Source of the DNA: Undibacterium sp. YM2
Lineage (GTDB): Bacteria > Pseudomonadota > Gammaproteobacteria > Burkholderiales > Burkholderiaceae_D
Length of the DNA: 64,000 nucleotides
NCBI RefSeq assembly: GCF_009937975.1
Contig: NZ_AP018441.1
Location: 6,262,001-6,326,000 of the forward strand
Direction of reading: 5' to 3'
Translations under genes and position numbers: made by a program
The notes under the pieces: model-generated
The model's input: the letters and a program-made list of their open reading frames with translations, nothing else
Told to the model about the DNA's origin: nothing
Database searches by the model: none
Shown here: in pieces, positions 53,484 to 62,808 of the stretch
How positions within the stretch are numbered: position 1 is the stretch's first letter
Layout of the letters: each line of letters opens with the position of its first letter

Positions 53484-53561
53484 ACGTGAGTGTTAGTTGC
53501 TGGTGTTAACTGCAGACTTTAGCTGTTATGCTGCTGGCTTTATTCTTTTCCCTGTCCTGAG

Positions 53562-55330
53562 ATGAAATCTTCCCTGACTGCTGTGCTGACGGCATTGCTC
53601 TACAGCCTTAGCCTGCCTGCAATGGCGGCGGCTGATCCGAACAAGGTCTTGCATCTTTCCTTTGAAGCTGCCGATGATGGCTTTGATGCCATGCGTACCA
53701 ATAGCGCCTATTCCAACTGGGTGTCTGATGCGATTTTTGAAGGTCTGGTCACTTACGATTATCTGGCGCGTCCGGCCAAACTGGTACCGAATACCATAGA
53801 GGCCATGCCCGCCATCAGTGACGACGGCAAGACCCTGACCTTCCGTCTGAAGAAGGGGATTTATTTTTCTCCTGATCCGGCATTCAAGGGCCAGCGCCGC
53901 GAATTGCAGTCCAGTGATTATGCCTATACCTTCAAACGCCTGGTCGATCCAAACAACCGTTCAGTACAGGCCAGCATATTGGAAGGCAAGATCGTCGGTC
54001 TGGATGAACTAATTGCCGCCGCCAAAAAAACTGGCAAATTTGACTACGACAAAGCAATTGCCGGACTGGAAACACCAGATCCCTATACCCTGATCCTGCG
54101 CATGAAGGCGCAACATCCCGGCCTGATTTACTACCTCGCCAAACCCCTGGGTGGCGCGGTAGCGCGTGAAGTGGTTGAGCACTATGGTGAGGCAGTCAAC
54201 CAGCACCCGGTAGGCACAGGTGCCTATATGCTCAAGCAATATGTACCACGCAGTAAAATCATCCTCGAAGCCAATCCTGAATACCGTGGTTTTGTCTGGG
54301 ATTTTCAAGGCACAGGCACGGACTGGGACAAGCAGATCATCAAGGACATGAAGGGCAAGCAAATGCCCCAGGTCGGGCGGGTAGAGATTGCCATCATAGA
54401 AGAAGAGCAGTCACGCTGGCTGGCCTTTGATTCTGGCCAGCTCGATTTTGAAATGCTGGTACCGGCAGCCTCAGTCAAATTGCTGGATCAGGGCAAGCTC
54501 AAGCCAGAATTTGCCGCCAAGGGTTTGCGGCTTTACCGCACTGTTGATCCCGGCGTGACCCGTACCTTCTTCAATTTCCAGGACACTACGGTTGGCGGTT
54601 ACAGCAAGGACAAAATTGCCCTGCGCCGTGCGATTGCCCTGTCCTTCAATCATCAGGAAGAGATAGACCAGGTCTGGTTCGGGCAAGCCATCAAGGCCCA
54701 GTCCATGGTGCCGCCAGATGTGGCAGGGCATGACACCAGCTATCGCAACAGCAATGCCTACGACCCCAAACTGGCCAACAAGCTGCTCGACAAATTTGGC
54801 TACAAGCGCGGTGAAGATGGTTTCCGTACCATGCCCGACGGTTCGCCACTGAAGCTGCGCATTCATTCTGCCCCAAGACCAAGGACTATGCCCGCATGGA
54901 AGTCTGGAAGCGTTCACTCGACAAGATAGGCATACGCGCAGAATTCCCGGTCGCCGGTTTTGCTGATAACCTGAAATCAGCTTACCAGTGCAAACTCATG
55001 ATGTTTGGCATGGGGTATATCGCTGACATTCCTGACGGCATGGATTTCATGGAACTGTATTATGGCAAAAATGCTTACCGCGGCAATCATGGTTGCTACA
55101 AATCTGATGCCTTCGATGCAGCCTATGACAAGGCACGCCTGATGCCCAACGGGCCAGAACGTATCAAGTTATTCAATACCATGGAACGCATCCTTGAAGC
55201 CGACACCGTGCACAGCATGGAACTCTGGCGCGTGCGCAACTGGCTCATACAACCCTGGGTCAAGGGCTATAAGACTCACCCTATCTTGCGCGGTGACTGG
55301 CGCTTTCTGGATGTGGAAAAAACCAAGTGA
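53562..55330 (+). pseudogene. Family-5 solute-binding protein (DppA/OppA-like), broken by one missing base
   Basis: Exported peptide-type binding protein. The signal peptide ends near AMA (residue 22). The first frame runs to 54929 but loses sense after RIHSAP. The other frame reads KTKDYARMEVWKRSLDKIGI and continues to 55330. One extra C in the run 54871-54874 yields a single protein of 589 residues, the usual family length. Family signs include FRLKKGIYFSPDP and HPVGTGAYML. No oligopeptide permease genes lie nearby. Sequence error is the likeliest cause of the break. Confidence 0.87.
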
Positions 55331-55361
55331 GCATACTTCCCGGACTTGATCAGGACAAAAA

Positions 55362-55994
55362 ATGAACCTGGCACGCAGCGTGTACCATGTATTGACAGAG
55401 CCCAGACTGGAGTGGCAAAGAATTGCACAAGATAGCCGCAGCAGCCAGCATGTATTCGTGCTGACTGTTGTACCCGTGACGGCTTTCTTTCTTGTACTGG
55501 GTCTGGTATCTGCCTTGCTGCTCAGGCATTTTGGCCCCGCAACAGAGATTGAAACACTGTCACGTGATTACCTGCGCATGCTCATCGTGACTACTGTTCG
55601 ATCCTATGGCATGGGACTGGTATTCATCTATATCATTGCCCGCATCATGCAGGGGCTGAGCCGCAGGCTTGGCGGCTCGTATAGTTTGCCGCAATCTTTG
55701 AAGCTGAGCATCTATAGCATAGTGCCTTTGCTGATCGTCAGGTCGTTGCACATACTGCCTTTCTTTCGCAATGACAGGGTCGCAGAAAATCTGATCGCGA
55801 TGGCCGCGATCAATTTCCTGGCCAGTGCCTACAGCATTTACCTGCTGTATCTGGGCGCACCGGTCTTGCTTGAAGTGCCGCCAGAAAAACGCGGTAAATT
55901 CACCGCGATCAGTGCTGCCGTGTTAATGCTGCTTACCTGGCTGCCCATCGTTCTGGTGGTCTTCATGGCGAACCTCATGGGAAATTTGGACTAG
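55362..55994 (+). CDS. Yip1 family membrane protein
   Basis: A 210-residue integral membrane protein with five helices (about 32-52, 68-92, 118-134, 142-164 and 178-204). The opening MNLARSVYHVLTEPRLEWQ with the EW motif, and YSLPQSLKLSIYSIVPLLI in the middle, are typical of bacterial Yip1-domain proteins. Function of these in bacteria is unclear. It begins 31 bp after the binding-protein gene with an AGGACAAAA ribosome binding site, so it may be co-transcribed. Confidence 0.82.
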   Translation: MNLARSVYHVLTEPRLEWQRIAQDSRSSQHVFVLTVVPVTAFFLVLGLVSALLLRHFGPATEIETLSRDYLRMLIVTTVRSYGMGLVFIYIIARIMQGLSRRLGGSYSLPQSLKLSIYSIVPLLIVRSLHILPFFRNDRVAENLIAMAAINFLASAYSIYLLYLGAPVLLEVPPEKRGKFTAISAAVLMLLTWLPIVLVVFMANLMGNLD

Positions 55995-56023
55995 CCCCAT
56001 ATTAGTTCACTACGGGCTCACTA

Positions 56024-56329
56024 TTAGCTCATCACCGGCCTGAAAAAACTTCTCTCATAGCTGACGATGCACTTGTGTTCTTCAGCATATCTGAACGCTG
56101 CCTGGCATTCTGCATCATCCATCATCTGTATGCGGTATTGTTCATACGCAGCCAGGCTGGGGAAGGTAAACAGTGCCAGCGCCACATTATTCGCACCCTC
56201 AGAAGGCAGGAAATAACCGTGGTGCTGGCCGCCAAACTTGTTCACCAAAGGTATCCAGAGTTTGCCGTAATGTTCAAACTCTTTGAGTTTGGCGGGATCG
56301 ATGATGTAGCGCAGATAGCAAGTAACCAT
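56024..56329 (-). CDS. NIPSNAP family protein
   Basis: A 101-residue ferredoxin-fold (dimeric alpha-beta barrel) protein. The opening VTCYLRYIIDPAKLKEFEHYGK and the region GGQHHGYFLPSEGANN match the NIPSNAP family. These are small cytoplasmic proteins of uncertain role. The SDR gene lies 56 bp upstream on the same strand, so an operon is possible. Complete, with normal codon use. Confidence 0.85.
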   Translation of the reverse strand: MVTCYLRYIIDPAKLKEFEHYGKLWIPLVNKFGGQHHGYFLPSEGANNVALALFTFPSLAAYEQYRIQMMDDAECQAAFRYAEEHKCIVSYERSFFRPVMS

Positions 56330-56384
56330 GATGTTGATTTGAGAGTGTAAGAGCCGCTATCTTACCTGCATATCCGCGCAGGCA

Positions 56385-57152
56385 TCAAACCTGGATCAGC
56401 CCGCCATCTGCTACCAGTTCCACACCATTCACATAGCTGGCTGTGGCTGATGCCAGAAACAGTACGGCAGCCGCGATTTCCTCTGGCCTCGCCATACGGC
56501 CTGCCGGTGCGGCATCGACCAGATAGGCAGAGAAGTTGGCGATATCTGCTTCTTTCATGTTCAGGCCATTTTCCATGATCGGTGTCCTGGTGACACCGGG
56601 GCTGACGACATTCACGCGTATCTTCCTGTCCTTGAGATCATTCGCCCAGCTACGTGCAAATGAGCGCACTGCGGCTTTTGAGGCATTGTAGAGACTCAGG
56701 TTGGGCATGCCCTTGCTGGCCGCGATAGAGGCATTCAGGACTATCGCAGAAGCTGGCTTCATCAAAGGTAGCAGGCTTTGCACCGTGAAGAACAGGCCTT
56801 TGACATTGGTGTCGAAGGTGGTGGCAAATTCAGCCTCTGTCGTGTTGCCAAACTGGTTGTGGATGGCGATACCGGCATTGGCAAACAATACATCGATTTG
56901 CTCACCATTTGCGGCAATTTTGTCATGCAGGGCTTGCAGGTCACTGGTACTGGCAGCATCTGCCGTCACCGGGATAGCCTTGCTGCCGAGGATTTCGCGC
57001 GCTTGTTCAAGTTTGGCTGTTGAACGACCAGTGATATACACACGTTTGGCACCGGCGTTGATAAAGGACTGGGCGCTGGCCAGGCCTATGCCGGAGGAGC
57101 CGCCAGTGATGACGATGATCTGGTCTTTGAATTCGTTTGTAGTTGCTGACAT
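56385..57152 (-). CDS. Short-chain dehydrogenase/reductase (SDR)
   Basis: A 255-residue NAD(P)-dependent oxidoreductase, classical SDR. The cofactor motif is TGGSSGIG near residue 14, then NAG, catalytic Ser in LNASIA, and YNASK for Tyr-x-x-x-Lys. The C-terminal YVNGVELVADGG is usual. ATG 57152 (MSATTNEF) was chosen because it follows CAGGAAAACCG; a longer frame upstream adds residues unlike the family. Substrate unknown. A 14-bp piece like the end of the 290-bp element lies upstream at 57278. Confidence 0.9.
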   Translation of the reverse strand: MSATTNEFKDQIIVITGGSSGIGLASAQSFINAGAKRVYITGRSTAKLEQAREILGSKAIPVTADAASTSDLQALHDKIAANGEQIDVLFANAGIAIHNQFGNTTEAEFATTFDTNVKGLFFTVQSLLPLMKPASAIVLNASIAASKGMPNLSLYNASKAAVRSFARSWANDLKDRKIRVNVVSPGVTRTPIMENGLNMKEADIANFSAYLVDAAPAGRMARPEEIAAAVLFLASATASYVNGVELVADGGLIQV

Positions 57153-57309
57153 TTCGGTTTTCCTGTGAAAGGGGATAGGAAATGGCAGTATGGTAGACAT
57201 GGATTGGTGAAACAATCCATCTTTTGTTCATGAGATTAGTGATTAAATTTCAGCAATTAAGACTTGGACGTTTTAAGTGAAATGAGCTCTATTTAATCTT
57301 ATAGTGAGG

Positions 57310-57389
57310 CCATGGGTGGGGATGACGTTCTATTGCAAACAGTTAGCTTTGATTAACCGAACCCTCCCCCTTTGGAGGGGGAGGGAACT
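57310..57389. repeat. GC-rich intergenic palindromic repeat, copy 2
   Basis: CCCTCCCCC (57362-57370) and GGGGGAGGG (57377-57385) form a hairpin followed by AACT; read on the minus strand, GTTCCCTCCCC matches copy 1 at 44969. A GGGTGGGGATG block at 57312 matches the tail of copy 1. It lies in the gap between the SDR start and the katG stop. Confidence 0.65.
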
Positions 57390-57434
57390 GTTCGCCATTA
57401 AATCATGCGATACGGGAATATGGATGATGAAGGC

Positions 57435-59685
<2,251 letters not shown>

Positions 59686-59721
59686 TACTACCTGATCGAT
59701 TGTAGAGACGGATGCGCAATA

Positions 59722-59750
59722 GGTATACTTAATTTAATTTATTGATTCAA
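59722..59750 (-). promoter_or_regulatory. Candidate katG promoter
   Basis: Read on the minus strand: TTGAAT (59750-59745), 17 bp, TATACC (59727-59722), in an AT-rich stretch. No convincing OxyR site was found next to it. The rest of the gap to 59975 shows no gene. Confidence 0.5.
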
Positions 59751-59974
59751 TTTGTTTTGGCTATCAATCAATGCTCTGGCCCGATCGGACTTCTGTTTGC
59801 GCAAACTGCTGCTGGTGACTACATTTAAGGCTTTGTTTATGACAGGCTTATGGGCTAAGCGATATATTGTTGACCTGAAAGCGACTTAGTCCAATGCGTT
59901 TTTAATATTAGCTTATTTATACCGAAGCATGAGAGTCATTGAATCGCCACCACTTCTAAGAGATAATTGCGGCC

Positions 59975-60223
59975 ATGAACGACACTACACAACTCCCCCC
60001 ATTGCCAGATCGCCTGTCGGTTGATCCGCGCAGCCCTTATCATGTTGCCGCCGTGTTTCAGCACGATGTCGGTATTAAGCTCAATGGCAAAGAGCGCAAT
60101 GACGTTGAAGAATATTGCATCAGCGAAGGCTGGATCAGTGTTGCTGCTGGCAAGGCACGTGATCGCAAAGGCAATCCCCTGATGATCAAGGTCAAGGGCG
60201 TGGTTGAGGCGTTTTACCGCTGA
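59975..60223 (+). CDS. DUF3297 family protein
   Basis: An 82-residue protein of the small conserved DUF3297 family, recognised by PDRLSVDPRSPYH, GIKLNGKERNDVEEYCISEGW and the end VKGVVEAFYR. Function unknown; it is soluble and probably cytoplasmic. ATG 59975 has only a weak ribosome binding site (GATAATTGCGGCC). It stands alone and is followed by a hairpin at 60246-60270. Confidence 0.85.
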   Translation: MNDTTQLPPLPDRLSVDPRSPYHVAAVFQHDVGIKLNGKERNDVEEYCISEGWISVAAGKARDRKGNPLMIKVKGVVEAFYR

Positions 60224-60245
60224 TTGCTATTACTTGGTTGCAGCC

Positions 60246-60270
60246 GGGTACTGTTTTTTTTGCAGTACCC
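60246..60270 (+). terminator. Hairpin with an all-T loop after DUF3297
   Basis: GGGTACTG (60246-60253) pairs with CAGTACCC (60263-60270), closed by a loop of eight T and one G. There is no T tail, so it is not a standard terminator. It may still protect the 3' end. Confidence 0.45.
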
Positions 60271-60390
60271 GCCTCTTCAGGCCAGAACTGGCCGTCTGGG
60301 CGTCTGGATGTATCAGCAGGACGCCAATTTTCCCGATAATATTGCCTGTCTGTTTGCGGTCTGAACGGGCATACTGTCTTTGTTGCCTGC

Positions 60391-61179
60391 ATGACCAATC
60401 CTGATTCACCTATGAAGCTCATTTCTTCACCACATGCTGTGTCGCGCCTGCGCTCTGCCCGTCTTGAGCGCAGTACCAGGCCATTTCTGGCACGTGGCGG
60501 GCCCAAGGGCGAGCGTTGTGGTGCTTGCAGGCTGATACTCAGTCATTGCATGTGTGAGTTGCGCCCCATCGTGCCTACCCGCGCCGGAGTATGCCTGCTG
60601 ATGGCTGAACATGAGACGCTGAAGCCCAGCAACACCGGCTGGCTGATTGCCGACGTGGTGCCTGATACCATGGCTTTTGGCTGGGCGCGTACCGAAGTCG
60701 ATCCGGTTTTACTGACTGTGCTGGCGGACCCGCAATGGCAGCCGTATGTAGTATTTCCCGGTGAATTTGTGGCACCAGAGCGGGTGATTACAGAATTACC
60801 GCCGGTAGATGCAGAGCAGAATAGTCACAAGCGCCCACTGTTCATTTTGCTGGATGCAACCTGGCCTGAAGCACGCAAGATATTCAAGAAAAGCCCTTAT
60901 CTGACCCAGTTCCCGGTGTTGAGCCTGTTGCCGGAACAGTTGTCACGCTATCGCTTGCGCCGTTCCCGGCGGGACGATCATTTGTGTACGTCTGAAGTCG
61001 CGGCTCTGTGCCTGGGGCTGGCGGGCGAAACTGCGGCTGCACAGGCGCTGGAGATGTATCTCGATGTGTTCACTGATCATTATCTGCGGGCCAAGCAGCA
61101 GTTGAAGGTCGAGTGGGATGATGAATTGCATGTGCAGATGCGGGAGTTGGTGGTGAGATTGATGAAAATTTCATATTAG
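60391..61179 (+). CDS. tapT: tRNA-uridine aminocarboxypropyltransferase (DTW domain)
   Basis: A 262-residue enzyme that makes 3-(3-amino-3-carboxypropyl)uridine in tRNA from S-adenosylmethionine. The DTW-domain motif appears as LLDATWPEARKIF. The N-terminal Cys-rich part RCGACRLILSHCMCEL could bind zinc. HETLKPSNTG is also conserved. Start ATG 60391 or 60412 (MKLISSP); neither has a good ribosome binding site. It ends just before a long inverted repeat at 61196. Confidence 0.88.
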   Translation: MTNPDSPMKLISSPHAVSRLRSARLERSTRPFLARGGPKGERCGACRLILSHCMCELRPIVPTRAGVCLLMAEHETLKPSNTGWLIADVVPDTMAFGWARTEVDPVLLTVLADPQWQPYVVFPGEFVAPERVITELPPVDAEQNSHKRPLFILLDATWPEARKIFKKSPYLTQFPVLSLLPEQLSRYRLRRSRRDDHLCTSEVAALCLGLAGETAAAQALEMYLDVFTDHYLRAKQQLKVEWDDELHVQMRELVVRLMKISY

Positions 61180-61195
61180 GTAGGGCTGTGCTGTA

Positions 61196-61305
61196 GGTTG
61201 GGCTACGCCTTATCAGCCCAACACTCGGCGTTTAAATAAGGTATACGTTTGTTGCGGCCCAGTGTTGGGCTGATGAAGCGTAGCCTAGCGAGACCCGGCC
61301 CAACC
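61196..61305. repeat. Long inverted-repeat element (GGTTGGGCTACGCC family)
   Basis: The left arm 61196-61225 (GGTTGGGCTACGCCTTATCA then GCCCAACACT) pairs with 61261-61285 and GGCCCAACC at 61297-61305, with a few mismatches and a short insertion on the right. The spacer is 35 bp. This palindromic repeat type is common between genes in many Betaproteobacteria. It covers the region before the MarR gene. Confidence 0.75.
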
Positions 61306-61386
61306 CACGAGTCACTACCGCTCCAAGCATTTGCGACCAATCCCAAATTACGTTACGCTAGCCTCCTCCAAAGAAGCTTTTACCAA

Positions 61387-61821
61387 ATGACTACCCGCAA
61401 ACCACCCCTGCTCGCAGACCATCTGTGTTTCAACCTGTACTCCACGTCCTTGAAGATGACGCAGTTGTACAAGCCGCTGCTGGCCGAGTTGAACCTGACT
61501 TATCCGCAATACCTGGTCATGGTAGTTCTGTGGGAGGAAGAAGGTCTGGGGATACGCGATCTGGCTAACCGCCTGGGCCAGGACTCTGGTTCTATCACGC
61601 CTGTGGTCAAGCGGCTGGAAGCAGAGGGTTATCTGCTGCGTAACCGCGACCCAAAAGACGAGCGTAACCGGGTGCTGACGCTGACGGACGAAGGCAACAA
61701 ACTGCGCGCAGCCGGAGTACGTATCAGCCAGAAGATTGCCGCTGCCTGCGACTTGCAGTTGTCTGATTTCCAGCAACTCATGGCAGGCCTGAACAAGCTG
61801 AGTAGCCACCTCGACAGTTGA
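61387..61821 (+). CDS. MarR family regulator, OhrR-like
   Basis: A 144-residue winged-helix regulator. Cys14 in DHLCFNLYSTS matches the peroxide-sensing Cys of OhrR, and LGQDSGSITPVVKRLEAEG is the recognition helix region, with the wing at DPKDERNRVLTLT. ATG 61387 was chosen because it gives normal OhrR length. There is no ohr gene next to it. Instead an exported alpha/beta hydrolase follows 164 bp later behind two matching palindromes, which suggests that this gene is its repressor and that the signal is an organic peroxide. Confidence 0.87.
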   Translation: MTTRKPPLLADHLCFNLYSTSLKMTQLYKPLLAELNLTYPQYLVMVVLWEEEGLGIRDLANRLGQDSGSITPVVKRLEAEGYLLRNRDPKDERNRVLTLTDEGNKLRAAGVRISQKIAAACDLQLSDFQQLMAGLNKLSSHLDS

Positions 61822-61859
61822 ATTGAAAGCAAGTAGCAATAAAAATATTCAAAATTAAC

Positions 61860-61888
61860 TTGCGCACTAATTATTAGCGCGCTATTAT
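61860..61888 (+). promoter_or_regulatory. Hydrolase promoter with overlapping operator 1
   Basis: TTGCGC (61860-61865), a 17-bp spacer and TATTAT (61883-61888). The palindrome TTAGCGCGCTAT (61874-61885) sits between the boxes and overlaps the -10, an ideal repression site. Confidence 0.7.
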
Positions 61889-61934
61889 TCTCGACATGGC
61901 AAAGCGCAAAAGACGGGAAATGCCATTCAAATAC

Positions 61935-61946
61935 TTAGCGCGCTAA
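61935..61946 (+). promoter_or_regulatory. Operator 2 in the hydrolase leader
   Basis: TTAGCGCGCTAA, a perfect 12-bp palindrome. Its centre is 61 bp from that of operator 1, close to six DNA turns, so two bound dimers would lie on the same face. Confidence 0.7.
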
Positions 61947-61985
61947 CTAATTTATCTGTTTTTAAATTTTCTTTGAAAGCTCATC

Positions 61986-62753
61986 ATGAAAAACATAAGC
62001 AAAACTGCATTGATCTTGTCTGTCACCCTTGCCTCTGCTGCTGCCTTGCCAGGCCATGCATTGGCTGCCTCTGGCAATGAGACCACGGTAGTCCTGGTCC
62101 ATGGCGCTTTCGCCGATGGCTCAAGCTGGAACCAGGTCACGCCTTACCTGCAAGCCAAAGGTGTGAAAGTCGTCGCCGTGCAAAACCCCTTGTCTTCGCT
62201 GGCTGATGACGTGGCTGCGGTACAGCGTGTAGTTGATGCACAGACTGGCAAGGTAGTATTGGTAGGCCACTCATGGGGTGGCGCGGTGATTACACAGGCG
62301 GGTGTCAGCGACAAGATCAAGGCGCTGGTGTATGTGGCCGCCTTTGCACCATCTGAAGGTGAGGCACTGGGCGGCCTGGGTAAAGATTACCCTGTACCGC
62401 CAGGTATTGCGACCCTGAAACCTGATGCGAATGGTAATCTGGAATTGTCACCGGAATCATTTGCGACCAACTTTGCGCAAGATGTGCCAAAAGAAAAAAC
62501 GGCGGTGCTGACCACTACCCAAGGCCTGTTGCCAGCCAAGGTGTTTGGCGAACCGGTGACATTCGCTGCATGGAAAAACAAACCAAATTATTACATCGTC
62601 GCCAGCAAGGACCGCATGATAGATCCGGGCTTGCAAGCGGCGTTTGCGAAAAAGATCAATGCCGTGACAACCACGCTTTCAACCAGCCATGTGCCTATGT
62701 TGTCCCAGCCTAAAGCGGTTGCAGAAGCGATTCTGACTGCGGTCAAGAACTAA
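61986..62753 (+). CDS. Exported alpha/beta hydrolase
   Basis: A 255-residue hydrolase with a signal peptide ending near ALA (residue 27). The oxyanion region is VLVHGAFADGSSW, the nucleophile is Ser96 in GHSWGG, the acid is probably Asp in SKDRMID, and the base is His in STSHVPML. It resembles the EstC-like/salicylate-esterase type of small esterases. It lies behind a promoter with two operator palindromes and an OhrR-like gene upstream, so it is probably induced by peroxide or another signal. Confidence 0.9.
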   Translation: MKNISKTALILSVTLASAAALPGHALAASGNETTVVLVHGAFADGSSWNQVTPYLQAKGVKVVAVQNPLSSLADDVAAVQRVVDAQTGKVVLVGHSWGGAVITQAGVSDKIKALVYVAAFAPSEGEALGGLGKDYPVPPGIATLKPDANGNLELSPESFATNFAQDVPKEKTAVLTTTQGLLPAKVFGEPVTFAAWKNKPNYYIVASKDRMIDPGLQAAFAKKINAVTTTLSTSHVPMLSQPKAVAEAILTAVKN

Positions 62754-62770
62754 GCTGTTGAATTGAGATC

Positions 62771-62804
62771 AAGGCCCGTCGCCTTAAAATGGGACGGGCC
62801 TTTT
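62771..62804 (+). terminator. Terminator after the alpha/beta hydrolase gene
   Basis: Perfect 10-bp stem AAGGCCCGTC/GACGGGCCTT (62771-62780 and 62793-62802) followed by TT. The converging kinase gene stops at 62809. Confidence 0.85.
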
Positions 62805-62808
62805 GCAT

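Noticed and set aside
59715..59760. Possible OxyR binding site upstream of katG
   Set aside because: Only the first ATAG-x-T half matches; the rest of the four-part pattern fails.
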